Shown here one piece after another: positions 39,112 to 47,437 of a stretch of 64,000 nt of DNA. The notes below the pieces were generated by a model. The model worked only from the letters and a program-made list of their open reading frames with translations, made no database searches and was not told the DNA's origin. The stretch is taken from assembly GCA_021736305.1 (NCBI GenBank), contig JAIPGD010000001.1, positions 48,925-112,924 on the forward strand, read 5' to 3'. Position 1 is the first letter of the stretch. Each line of letters begins with the position of its first letter. The translations under genes were made by a program, and so were the position numbers. Source of the DNA: Candidatus Izemoplasma sp. (GTDB lineage: Bacteria; Bacillota_I; Bacilli_A; Izemoplasmatales; Hujiaoplasmataceae).

Positions 39112-40491
39112 ATGAAGAAATATGCAATTATTTTAGCAGCTGGAAAAGGAACACGTATGAAAACGGAATTGCCAAAATGTGCATACCCATTATTGAAAAA
39201 ACCAATGATAGCTTATATAGTTGAAAATTTATATAAATCAACTGTAATTGATGAATTAATCACTGTTGTTGGTCACAAAAAGCAAATCATTAAAGACATT
39301 TTAAATTCGCGAGTAACCTATGCTCATCAAGAAGAACAACTAGGAACAGGACATGCAGTTATGATGTGTAAAGACTTAATTAAAGAACCAGGTTATACAA
39401 TTATTCTTCCTGGAGATATGCCTTTGATTGATGAATTAGTGATAAAAGATGCAATTCAATTTCATGAAAATGAAAATAATGATTTAACTGTTGTTTCTAC
39501 TAAATTAAATGATCCAAGTGGATATGGTAGAATTATAAGAGTTAAAAAGAAATTGCAAGCAATTGTTGAAGAAAAAGATGCTACAGAAAAACAACAGGAA
39601 ATCAATGAAGTAAATACCGGTATTTATATAGTTGATAACGAATTACTATTTGGTAGTTTAGATAAAATATCAAACAATAATGCTCAAAATGAATATTATT
39701 TAACTGATATTGTTAAAGTTTTAAAAAAAGATAATAAAAAGATTTCAACTTATCTTCTAAAAAAATCATTTAAAGCTATGGGGATAAATGATTTATACAA
39801 TCTATCACAAGCTGAATCTATTTTGCGACATGAAATTAATAAAAAATTTATGAGATCTGGTGTAGCAATGATTAATCCAGATACGATAACTATTGGTGAT
39901 AACGTTGTAATTGAACAAAACGTTACTATTTCACCAAATACTTATATTACTGGTAATTCTATTATTAAAAAGAACGCTAAAGTTGGACCATCTACTGAAA
40001 TTCATAATTCAGTAATTGGTGAAGACGTAAATATAAAACACTCATTAATCTATAATTCTGAAGTAAAAGCAAATTCAACAGTAGGCCCATTTGCCCATTT
40101 AAGAGATGGTGCAATCATTGGTGAAAACAACCGTATAGGTAACTTTGTTGAAATTAAAAAGTCATCTACTGGAAAAACATTTAAAGCAAGTCACCTAGCT
40201 TATATTGGTGATGCTGAAATAGGTAATGATGTAAACTTTGGTTGTGGTTCAATAACTGTAAACTATGATGGAGTTAATAAATATAAAACCCAAATTGGCG
40301 ATGGTGTATTTGTTGGATGTAATGCTAATTTAATTGCTCCAATAATTATTGATGATAATTCTACAATTGCTGCAGGTTCTACTCTAGATAAAAATGTTCC
40401 TAAGGATACACTCGCAATCGCAAGGAGTTATCAAGTAAATAAAGAAAATTACTTTAAAAATGGAAAACGGATAAATATCAAGAAAAAATAG
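39112..40491 (+). CDS. glmU: Bifunctional UDP-GlcNAc pyrophosphorylase / GlcN-1-P acetyltransferase
   Basis: LAAGKGTRMKTELPKCAYPL; GTGHAV; left-handed beta-helix repeats; GFxKK-like acetyltransferase region. Confidence 0.96.
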   Translation: MKKYAIILAAGKGTRMKTELPKCAYPLLKKPMIAYIVENLYKSTVIDELITVVGHKKQIIKDILNSRVTYAHQEEQLGTGHAVMMCKDLIKEPGYTIILPGDMPLIDELVIKDAIQFHENENNDLTVVSTKLNDPSGYGRIIRVKKKLQAIVEEKDATEKQQEINEVNTGIYIVDNELLFGSLDKISNNNAQNEYYLTDIVKVLKKDNKKISTYLLKKSFKAMGINDLYNLSQAESILRHEINKKFMRSGVAMINPDTITIGDNVVIEQNVTISPNTYITGNSIIKKNAKVGPSTEIHNSVIGEDVNIKHSLIYNSEVKANSTVGPFAHLRDGAIIGENNRIGNFVEIKKSSTGKTFKASHLAYIGDAEIGNDVNFGCGSITVNYDGVNKYKTQIGDGVFVGCNANLIAPIIIDDNSTIAAGSTLDKNVPKDTLAIARSYQVNKENYFKNGKRINIKKK

Positions 40492-40520
40492 TTGACAAAG
40501 GTATATATATATACTATAAT
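40492..40520 (+). promoter_or_regulatory. Consensus SigA promoter of infC operon
   Basis: TTGACA-17 nt-TATAAT. Confidence 0.9.
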
Positions 40521-40529
40521 ACATACGGT

Positions 40530-40650
40530 TTAAATTTAGAAAGCAGAAGTACCCACTTCTCACCTGATTGAAACATCAATAGGTATATGCTATTTATATT
40601 ATTATATAAAGACATTAATTAGTGGGCGCTATATGCACCCACTTTTTTTA
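40530..40650 (+). ncRNA. Ribosomal protein L20-type leader / infC operon attenuator
   Basis: AGAAGT-ACCC-ACTTCT hairpin, CACCT..AGGT pairing, AGTGGGCGC-TATAT-GCACCCACTTTTTTT terminator; CCCACT can alternatively pair with AGTGGG. Confidence 0.7.
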
Positions 40651-40670
40651 TTTAACATGGAGGTGTTAAT

Positions 40671-41210
40671 ATTAGATATCCAAATAAAAAGCCAGTTAAA
40701 AAAGAGACAACGCCGATTAATGAACAAATTCGGTATAATAAAGTCTTGTTGATTGGTGATGATGGTACGCAATATGGCGAAGTATCTAGTTCGAAAGCAA
40801 ATCAATTGTCCGCAGAAAAAGGACTTGATTTAGTTTTAGTTGCGCCTAATGCAAAACCACCAGTTTGCAAAATGATGGATTATAGTAAATATCGTTATGA
40901 ACAACAAAAGAAAGCGAAAGAAGCTAGAAAACATCAAAAAACTGTAGAAGTTAAAGAAATCAGAATGACTGCTGTTATTGAGGAACATGATATTCAAACA
41001 AAATTAAATCATGCTGAAAAGTTCCTTACAAAAGGTAATAAAGTAAAAGCATCAGTTAGATTACCGTATCGGGCAGGCGAATCTTTAATTGAACAAGGTA
41101 AAGAAGTTCTAAATCATTTTAAAGACGAGTTATCGGAAGTTGGAGAAATGGACGGTAGAATCGTTAAAAATGGTAGATTCTTATTTATGATGATAAACCC
41201 GAAAAATTAA
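40671..41210 (+). CDS. infC: Translation initiation factor IF-3, probable AUU start
   Basis: GGAGGTGTTAAT-ATT; in-frame RYPNKKPVKKETTPINEQIRYNKVLLIGDDGTQYGEV upstream of track start 40746. Confidence 0.92.
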   Translation: MRYPNKKPVKKETTPINEQIRYNKVLLIGDDGTQYGEVSSSKANQLSAEKGLDLVLVAPNAKPPVCKMMDYSKYRYEQQKKAKEARKHQKTVEVKEIRMTAVIEEHDIQTKLNHAEKFLTKGNKVKASVRLPYRAGESLIEQGKEVLNHFKDELSEVGEMDGRIVKNGRFLFMMINPKN

Positions 41211-41224
41211 AAGGAGAGATAATT

Positions 41225-41422
41225 ATGCCAAAGATGAAATCACATTCAGGTACGAAAAAAAGATTAAAAAGAACAGGCTCTGGAAAACTTTCTAGACCTT
41301 CTGCTTATCAAGTCCACTTGAAGAGCAACAAGACACCAAAACAAAATCGACAAGCAAGAAATAGTCAAACAGTTAAACCAGCTGATATGAAAAGAATTAA
41401 AGATATGGTTCCATATCTATAA
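41225..41422 (+). CDS. rpmI: 50S ribosomal protein L35
   Basis: MPKMKSHSGTKKRLKRTGSGKLSR. Confidence 0.96.
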   Translation: MPKMKSHSGTKKRLKRTGSGKLSRPSAYQVHLKSNKTPKQNRQARNSQTVKPADMKRIKDMVPYL

Positions 41423-41438
41423 TAGGGAGTGAAGAAAG

Positions 41439-41795
41439 ATGCCAAGAGTAAAAGGAAGTTTTGTAACAAGAAACAGACGTAAAAAGACACTTAAATTAGC
41501 TAAAGGATATTTTGGAGCTAAACATTTATTATATAAAACAGCTAAAGAACAAGTTATGCATTCATTTAAATACGCTTATAGAGATAGAAGACGTAAAAAA
41601 CGTGATTTTAGAAAATTATGGATTACAAGAATTAATGCAGCAGCTAGAATGAATGATTTATCGTATTCAAGATTAATTAATGGGCTAAAAAAAGCGAACA
41701 TAGAAATCAACCGTAAAATGTTAGCTGATTTAGCAATTAATGATTCAAAAGGTTTTAGCGATTTATGTAAACAAGCACAAAAAGCTTTAAAATAG
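41439..41795 (+). CDS. rplT: 50S ribosomal protein L20
   Basis: [28 protein letters not shown]. Confidence 0.97.
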   Translation: MPRVKGSFVTRNRRKKTLKLAKGYFGAKHLLYKTAKEQVMHSFKYAYRDRRRKKRDFRKLWITRINAAARMNDLSYSRLINGLKKANIEINRKMLADLAINDSKGFSDLCKQAQKALK

Positions 41796-41801
41796 TTATT
41801 G

Positions 41802-41827
41802 AAAAGTCTAGAAATAGACTTTTTTTT
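41802..41827 (+). terminator. Intrinsic terminator of infC-rpmI-rplT
   Basis: AAAAGTCTA-GAAA-TAGACTTTTTTTT. Confidence 0.85.
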
Positions 41828-41895
41828 AATGATATAATATTGTAAAAAAACATTTGGTTTGTTAATATAGAAGTTAAGATAGTAAGAGGTGACAA

Positions 41896-42666
41896 ATGGA
41901 AGCAAAAATTAAGGTTGAAAACATAAGTAAAACATTTACACTTTCAAAAAAGCAAATGAAAATAAATAAAACTAAAGACAGAAAAAAAGTAGCTGTAAAA
42001 AATCTTTCATTTTTAGCTTATCCAGGTGAGATATATGGTTTACTTGGTCCTAATGGTGCAGGGAAAACAACAACACTAAGATGTATATCGACACTTATAA
42101 AACCTGATAAAGGAAATGTGTTTGTTAACGGATTTAGTATATTAACAGAAGCAACAGAAGTAAGAAGAAATATTGGCTTTCTAACGAGTGATTTAAAACT
42201 TGAAGAGTTTTTTACACCAAATTATTTATTTGATTTTTTCGCCAAATTACATAATCTTTCTGATAGTGATACGAAAAGTAGAAAAGCAGAATTGTTTTCA
42301 AAATTTGGGATTGATGATTTCAAAGAAGTAAAAATAAGTGATTTATCTAGCGGGATGCGACAAAAAGTACAATTAGTTATTTCGATTGTTCATGACCCAG
42401 ATATAATAATTTTTGATGAACCTACAAATGGTTTAGATATAATTACTGCAAAAATAGTAACTGATTTTTTAAATGAATTAAAACAAAAGGGTAAAACTAT
42501 AATTGTTTCGACTCATATTTTTTCTCTTGTTGAAAAGATATGTGATCGGGTAGGTATTATTATCAATGGTAAATTAATATATGATGACTTAATGGAAAAA
42601 GTTTGTCAGCAAAGCAATTCTATTGAAGAATTATTTTTTGAGTTAGCTGAGGTAGAAGAAGAATGA
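41896..42666 (+). CDS. ABC transporter ATPase (NatA-like)
   Basis: LLGPNGAGKTTTLRCISTLIKP; DLSSGMRQKVQLVISIVHDPDIIIFDEPTNGLD. Confidence 0.92.
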   Translation: MEAKIKVENISKTFTLSKKQMKINKTKDRKKVAVKNLSFLAYPGEIYGLLGPNGAGKTTTLRCISTLIKPDKGNVFVNGFSILTEATEVRRNIGFLTSDLKLEEFFTPNYLFDFFAKLHNLSDSDTKSRKAELFSKFGIDDFKEVKISDLSSGMRQKVQLVISIVHDPDIIIFDEPTNGLDIITAKIVTDFLNELKQKGKTIIVSTHIFSLVEKICDRVGIIINGKLIYDDLMEKVCQQSNSIEELFFELAEVEEE

Positions 42667-43841
42667 AAAATATATTTATCATATTTAAAAAAGAGATTGA
42701 TCGAGTATTTAAAGATAAAAGATTAATTTTAAATTTATTTATTATACCAGGTTTATTCATTTTTATAATCTATACTATAATAGGTAATGCAATAGTAAAT
42801 TTACAAGAAGGAGATATCGCAGATATTGCGGTTGTAAATCAACCTCAAACTTTTGAAACTATTTATACTAACGGAGAAAGTGAATTAGACAATCTTGATC
42901 AACTAAATGTAGTAGAGATAGATCAAGATGAAGTTGATTCATATAAAGCTAAAATCGATGAAGAAGAATGGACAATTTTAATTGAATTTCCTGAAAACAT
43001 TGAAGCATTTGATGGACAGAGTGAAAATCCTCTTGTTGTTTTTTATTCTAACCCTAAAGATGCCGCGAACATAATCAATCGTTTTAAACTATATTTAAAT
43101 CAGTATAATGAATATTTAAAAGAAGATTTACACGGTGATACAAGTTATTTGAATATTAATTACCAACAAACAGAGATATCTGATCGAGAAATGGTAGGGA
43201 CAATTATGTCCAGTCTTTTGCCAATGTTAGTAATTATGTTTTTGTTTTCAGGAGCTATGAGCATTGGGCCTGAATCTATCGCTGGTGAAAAAGAAAGAAA
43301 TACTATTTCTACTTTACTTATTACTCCTATAAAACGTAGTGAATTAGCTATCGGTAAAATCTTAAGTCTTTCAGTTTTGTCTTTGTTTTCAGCTATTTCA
43401 GCTTTTATAGGTATTCTTGCTTCTTTACCAACATTGTTAAATCTTGAAGAACAAAGCTTATCTGTTTTTTCATTTAATGATTATATATTAATATTATTAA
43501 TATTATTCTCAACTATTTTTGTTATTGTTGGAATTGTTTCAATTGTTTCTGCATATGCAAGGTCATTGAAAGAAGCAACAACTTACATCACGCCGATATA
43601 CATTATTACAGTATTGGTTTCACTAACATCAATGTTTAGCAGCGGAGCTAATCCGAATCTATTTGCTTATACTATACCAATCTATAATGCAGTGCAATCC
43701 TTAGTAGGAATTATGACATTTAGTGAAGACATTGCTGTTTATGTATTAATTACTGTTTTAGCTAATTTTGCTTATTTAATCATTTTTGTTGGTATTTTAA
43801 ATAAAATGTTTAATAGTGAAAAAATTATGTTTAACAAGTAG
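42663..43841 (+). CDS. ABC-2 permease (NatB-like)
   Basis: IFKKEIDRVFKDKRLILNLFIIPGLFIFIIY; IAGEKERNTISTLLITPIKRSELAIGKI. Confidence 0.9.
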   Translation: MKNIFIIFKKEIDRVFKDKRLILNLFIIPGLFIFIIYTIIGNAIVNLQEGDIADIAVVNQPQTFETIYTNGESELDNLDQLNVVEIDQDEVDSYKAKIDEEEWTILIEFPENIEAFDGQSENPLVVFYSNPKDAANIINRFKLYLNQYNEYLKEDLHGDTSYLNINYQQTEISDREMVGTIMSSLLPMLVIMFLFSGAMSIGPESIAGEKERNTISTLLITPIKRSELAIGKILSLSVLSLFSAISAFIGILASLPTLLNLEEQSLSVFSFNDYILILLILFSTIFVIVGIVSIVSAYARSLKEATTYITPIYIITVLVSLTSMFSSGANPNLFAYTIPIYNAVQSLVGIMTFSEDIAVYVLITVLANFAYLIIFVGILNKMFNSEKIMFNK

Positions 43842-43848
43842 GTGGCCT

Positions 43849-44382
43849 ATGATAATTAACGTATTTGGCTCGAGTGGTTCAGGAACAACTACCTTAGCAA
43901 AAGCAATTGCTGATAATTACAATTTTCATCATATCGATGTCGATGATATTATGTGGAAAAATACCGATCCGCCTTTTTCTGTTCGCAGAAATAATGGCGA
44001 AATTAAAGACTTTATGACTAGGTTATTAAGTGAAAATGAGAATGTTGTTATATCAGGATCAATCATAGGGATTTATGATGATTTAAAACCAAATATAGAT
44101 TTATTTATCTATATTAATTTAGATTTAGAGACTAGAATTAGACGAATTAATGAACGCGAATATAAGCGTTTTGGTGATAGAATTTTACCAGGTGGAGATT
44201 TATATGATAAACACCAAGATTTTATTAAATGGGTTAGTGATTATGAACACAATCCAGAATCATTAAGATCAAGACGACAACACTTATCATGGCTTAAAGA
44301 TGTTAAAAAACCAGTATTAAAAATAACAGAAGAGTTAACACTTGATGAATTATTGAAATTAGTTAACTCATATATTAAGTAG
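43849..44382 (+). CDS. P-loop adenylate kinase-like protein
   Basis: MIINVFGSSGSGTTTLAKAIADNYNFHHIDVDDIMW; SGSIIGIYDDLKP. ATG 43849 preferred over 43816. Confidence 0.8.
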   Translation: MIINVFGSSGSGTTTLAKAIADNYNFHHIDVDDIMWKNTDPPFSVRRNNGEIKDFMTRLLSENENVVISGSIIGIYDDLKPNIDLFIYINLDLETRIRRINEREYKRFGDRILPGGDLYDKHQDFIKWVSDYEHNPESLRSRRQHLSWLKDVKKPVLKITEELTLDELLKLVNSYIK

Positions 44383-44390
44383 GTGAAATA

Positions 44391-44891
44391 ATGGACTTTA
44401 ATCTATATGTTTTTATTATCCTTGTTGCACTATTATTGTTCTTAATCATTAATGATGTTTTTAAGCTTATAAATATCGTTAATCTTTTTGATGGTTTGTT
44501 ATATCTCTATGTAATAGTTATTTCAATTATTTATATTGATTCTAAAAGTCTAATTCCTTTTATTATCGCTTTAGGTATTGGTTTAATAATTGATTTAATA
44601 ATTAATTTGTATAGTTATTTTTCAAATAATTATATCTATCTACTACTAAAATACTGTAAAAAAGATTATAATATAATTAAAGATACCTTAGATAAACAAC
44701 AAAAACCTGGTTTTTCCTATAGCTTAAACAAGAAATTTCCACTTGTGTTTGTTATGAAAAAATCTAATAAACCAATTTTTAAAAGTGTAAATTTTCAAAT
44801 TAGAAGTTTGAGAAAAAGAAAATTTACGATATATAATTATTGGCAAATCATTATTTTAATAATAATTATAACGATAATTATTAGATTCTAG
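44391..44891 (+). CDS. Hypothetical membrane protein
   Basis: Several hydrophobic segments; follows in operon spacing. Confidence 0.6.
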   Translation: MDFNLYVFIILVALLLFLIINDVFKLINIVNLFDGLLYLYVIVISIIYIDSKSLIPFIIALGIGLIIDLIINLYSYFSNNYIYLLLKYCKKDYNIIKDTLDKQQKPGFSYSLNKKFPLVFVMKKSNKPIFKSVNFQIRSLRKRKFTIYNYWQIIILIIIITIIIRF

Positions 44892-44900
44892 AGGTAAAAT

Positions 44901-45767
44901 ATGATTCTTAATGCTGCATCATTAATTCCAAATAGGAATAAAACAAAATTTTTTGGCATTGATTATTATGCCAATATTTGTCGCGGCTCAAATCAAATAT
45001 TTAATTATCTTTCTACTCCTCAAGACTTTTATCCTTTAGCTAATAAGGATTCACCTGTATGTTCAAAAGACAAAGAACAAAATTTTTATAAACAGCTAGA
45101 AGCATTTAAAGAACAAAAATATTTTGGTTTTTTTCAAAATCCTGATATATATTCTTGTAAAACCAGTATTAAAGATATCTTAACCCATTTAAAAGAGTTT
45201 AATCATGGTTTATATATCGAAACGAATTCATTAAATTTAACCGAAGATTTACCTTTACTCGAAACTTTTAATGAAACTAATTCTTTATTAATCGGGTTAC
45301 CCGTTATAAGTTTAGAAGATTTAAACTTAAGTTTTATTAATGAAAATTCTAATGTCAAAATTTTAGATAGTTTAATTAGATTACTTAATAAAACGAAGAT
45401 TAAATATGGTTTCTTAATCAAACCAATCATTCCTTATATAAACGATGATGTAGCAAAATTTAAAAAATTACTAAAAAAATTGATTGCTTATAATCCAAGT
45501 TTTATTTATCCAAGTTTCTCATTAAACTTCGATAGTAAAAAATTAAATAATTTTTATGATGCAGTTGATAAAGAAAAACCGCAATTAAAACCTTTATTAT
45601 ATGATCAATATGGTTATAAAAGAATATGGCACAGCAAAAATATTGATGACTTAAAAAAAGAATTTATTTTTGCATTAAGAAAAACAAAAATAAAATATCG
45701 AATGCGAGATATTATAAATTTATATAAAAATGAAAATGAACCTGATAAACAATTAACACTATTTTAG
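44901..45767 (+). CDS. Degenerate spore-photoproduct-lyase-like radical SAM protein lacking the CxxxCxxC cysteines
   Basis: KFFGIDYYANICRGSNQIFNYLS corresponds to WFG-DYNMNIYRGCxHGCIYCDSR; KPIIPYINDD; C-terminus KIKYRMRDIINLYKNENEPDKQLTLF. Confidence 0.7.
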   Translation: MILNAASLIPNRNKTKFFGIDYYANICRGSNQIFNYLSTPQDFYPLANKDSPVCSKDKEQNFYKQLEAFKEQKYFGFFQNPDIYSCKTSIKDILTHLKEFNHGLYIETNSLNLTEDLPLLETFNETNSLLIGLPVISLEDLNLSFINENSNVKILDSLIRLLNKTKIKYGFLIKPIIPYINDDVAKFKKLLKKLIAYNPSFIYPSFSLNFDSKKLNNFYDAVDKEKPQLKPLLYDQYGYKRIWHSKNIDDLKKEFIFALRKTKIKYRMRDIINLYKNENEPDKQLTLF

Positions 45768-45780
45768 GAGGAGATAACTT

Positions 45781-46353
45781 ATGCCAGCTATTATTGAAGA
45801 AAATTTCACATTTATTGTTGTTGCAGTAGCCATTATTATCATTTTTATGGTTGCTTATTTTACATTTATTAGGCCAAATCGAAAATCTAAAAAACATAAT
45901 AAAATTGATGAAAAAGATTCTTTATTGAAAGAAGATGAAAATCCCCATCATGAGACCTTTGATAAAACAGCTTACTTGAAGTCAACAGATAAATCTAAAA
46001 CAACTGATACTCAAGAAATTGTTTCTGAAGAGGATCAAAAAAAAGCTAAAACTGATAAAGAAATATCAGAAAGAAAAGCATATGAAGAAAACGAAAGTGA
46101 TGATGGTTCTGAAACTGCTAAAAAAACAGATGAAGATGATTCTAAAGAAGAAAAAGAGCTTGGTAAATATCACGTTCTATATCGCGATAAAGATAAACGC
46201 TGGTATGTAAAACGTGAAGGTTCAGATAAAACTTTAAGGGTATTGCATACAAAAGAAGAGGCTATTGCTTGGGCAACAATTAAAGCAATAAACCAAGACA
46301 CAAACATTGTAATTCATAATATGGAAGGTAAAATTGAAAAACACGGTTATTAA
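45781..46353 (+). CDS. Membrane-anchored protein with acidic linker and C-terminal DUF2188-like domain
   Basis: N-terminal TM; EEDQKKAKTDKEIS.. linker; YHVLYRDKDKRWYVKREGSDKTLRVLHTKEEAIAWATIKAINQDTNIVIHNMEGKIEKHGY. Confidence 0.65.
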   Translation: MPAIIEENFTFIVVAVAIIIIFMVAYFTFIRPNRKSKKHNKIDEKDSLLKEDENPHHETFDKTAYLKSTDKSKTTDTQEIVSEEDQKKAKTDKEISERKAYEENESDDGSETAKKTDEDDSKEEKELGKYHVLYRDKDKRWYVKREGSDKTLRVLHTKEEAIAWATIKAINQDTNIVIHNMEGKIEKHGY

Positions 46354-46431
46354 TAACAATGACTGTTGTTGATTTCGTTAAACTTAGTTGAAGCAATATT
46401 TTGTTGAATGAAAGTATTATAATTTACAAAA

Positions 46432-46475
46432 TAAATAACCTTAAGATTTTTAGAGTCTTAAGGTTATTTTTTATA
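46432..46475. terminator. Bidirectional terminator
   Basis: AAATAACCTTAAGA-TTTTTAGAG-TCTTAAGGTTATTTTTT between convergent genes. Confidence 0.8.
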
Positions 46476-47279
46476 TTTCAGTTTGCGTTTATAAATTTTT
46501 GGTTCAAATAAATAGGAAATTTGATAAACAATTATGTAACCTAATGTTACTGCTATAGCCAAGAATAAAACATGATAACCATTACTTAGAATATTAATTA
46601 AAGGTATAGGTCCACCATTAAACGGATTAGACATTAAATACATGTTATTAGCAGTTGTGTCAATAAACAAATTACCTATCATAGCCCATCCAGCAGTAAG
46701 TAACAATCCAATTGCTACTTTTGTCCAATTTTCTTTTTTAAACTTAAAGTCGCCTCGATAAATTAAAAACAAAGGGATGAAAATCAAAAAGAAATGGATA
46801 ATACTAGATCTTATAATTGGAAAAGTAATTTGATATGGCGAGCCGTACAAGACTGTTACTGGATAAAATATAACCGCTAGTCCACCAAGAATAGATGTGG
46901 CGAAAACAAAATCTTTTAATGGTTTAATATTAAACCAGATGACCAGAGGTAATAATATATTCATTATTCCACACAGTTGAAATGAGAAAAAAGTATTTAC
47001 ATCAAAAAAAGCATGAGGGTAAGAAGAATATACATTATCAATAAAATAATATTCATAGATAAATAATGCTTCACCAGTAAACTTTAATAATAAGATAATT
47101 ACTAAGGAAATTGAAATTATTTTATTTTGAAACTTAATTGGTTTATTTTTAAGGAATTTGAACAACAATATAAAGAATAGTATATTAACTAAAAGGTAGA
47201 CTAAATGATAATTACTGAAGAAATAAGAACTAGGTTGTTCATCCATTCCAATAGTTGTAAAGAAATTACTTAAAGTCAT
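46464..47279 (-). CDS. YwaF/TIGR02206-type membrane protein
   Basis: FQLCGIMNILLPLVIWF; LGGLAVIFYPVTVLYGSPYQITFPIIRSSIIHFFLIFIPLFLI; multiple TMs. Confidence 0.75.
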   Translation of the reverse strand: MTLSNFFTTIGMDEQPSSYFFSNYHLVYLLVNILFFILLFKFLKNKPIKFQNKIISISLVIILLLKFTGEALFIYEYYFIDNVYSSYPHAFFDVNTFFSFQLCGIMNILLPLVIWFNIKPLKDFVFATSILGGLAVIFYPVTVLYGSPYQITFPIIRSSIIHFFLIFIPLFLIYRGDFKFKKENWTKVAIGLLLTAGWAMIGNLFIDTTANNMYLMSNPFNGGPIPLINILSNGYHVLFLAIAVTLGYIIVYQISYLFEPKIYKRKLKYKK

Positions 47280-47384
47280 ACATTTTTACCTCCAAAATAT
47301 CATAAATATTATATCATATTTATTAAGATTCCAATATTTTTCAGCCTATAAATTTATTTTTTATGCCTATATGGCAGATATAAC

Positions 47385-47412
47385 TTGATTATTTAGTGAA
47401 AAGTAGTAAAAT
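47385..47412 (+). promoter_or_regulatory. Probable promoter of the TGS-kinase gene, overlapping its annotated GTG start
   Basis: TTGATT-16 nt-TAAAAT. Confidence 0.5.
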
Positions 47413-47437
47413 ATTTATACACTACAAAAGAGGTGAT

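Noticed and set aside
46019-46210. 63-aa Lys-rich plus ORF overlapping 45781-46353
   Set aside because: Frame-shifted reading of the acidic/lysine-rich linker; low complexity.
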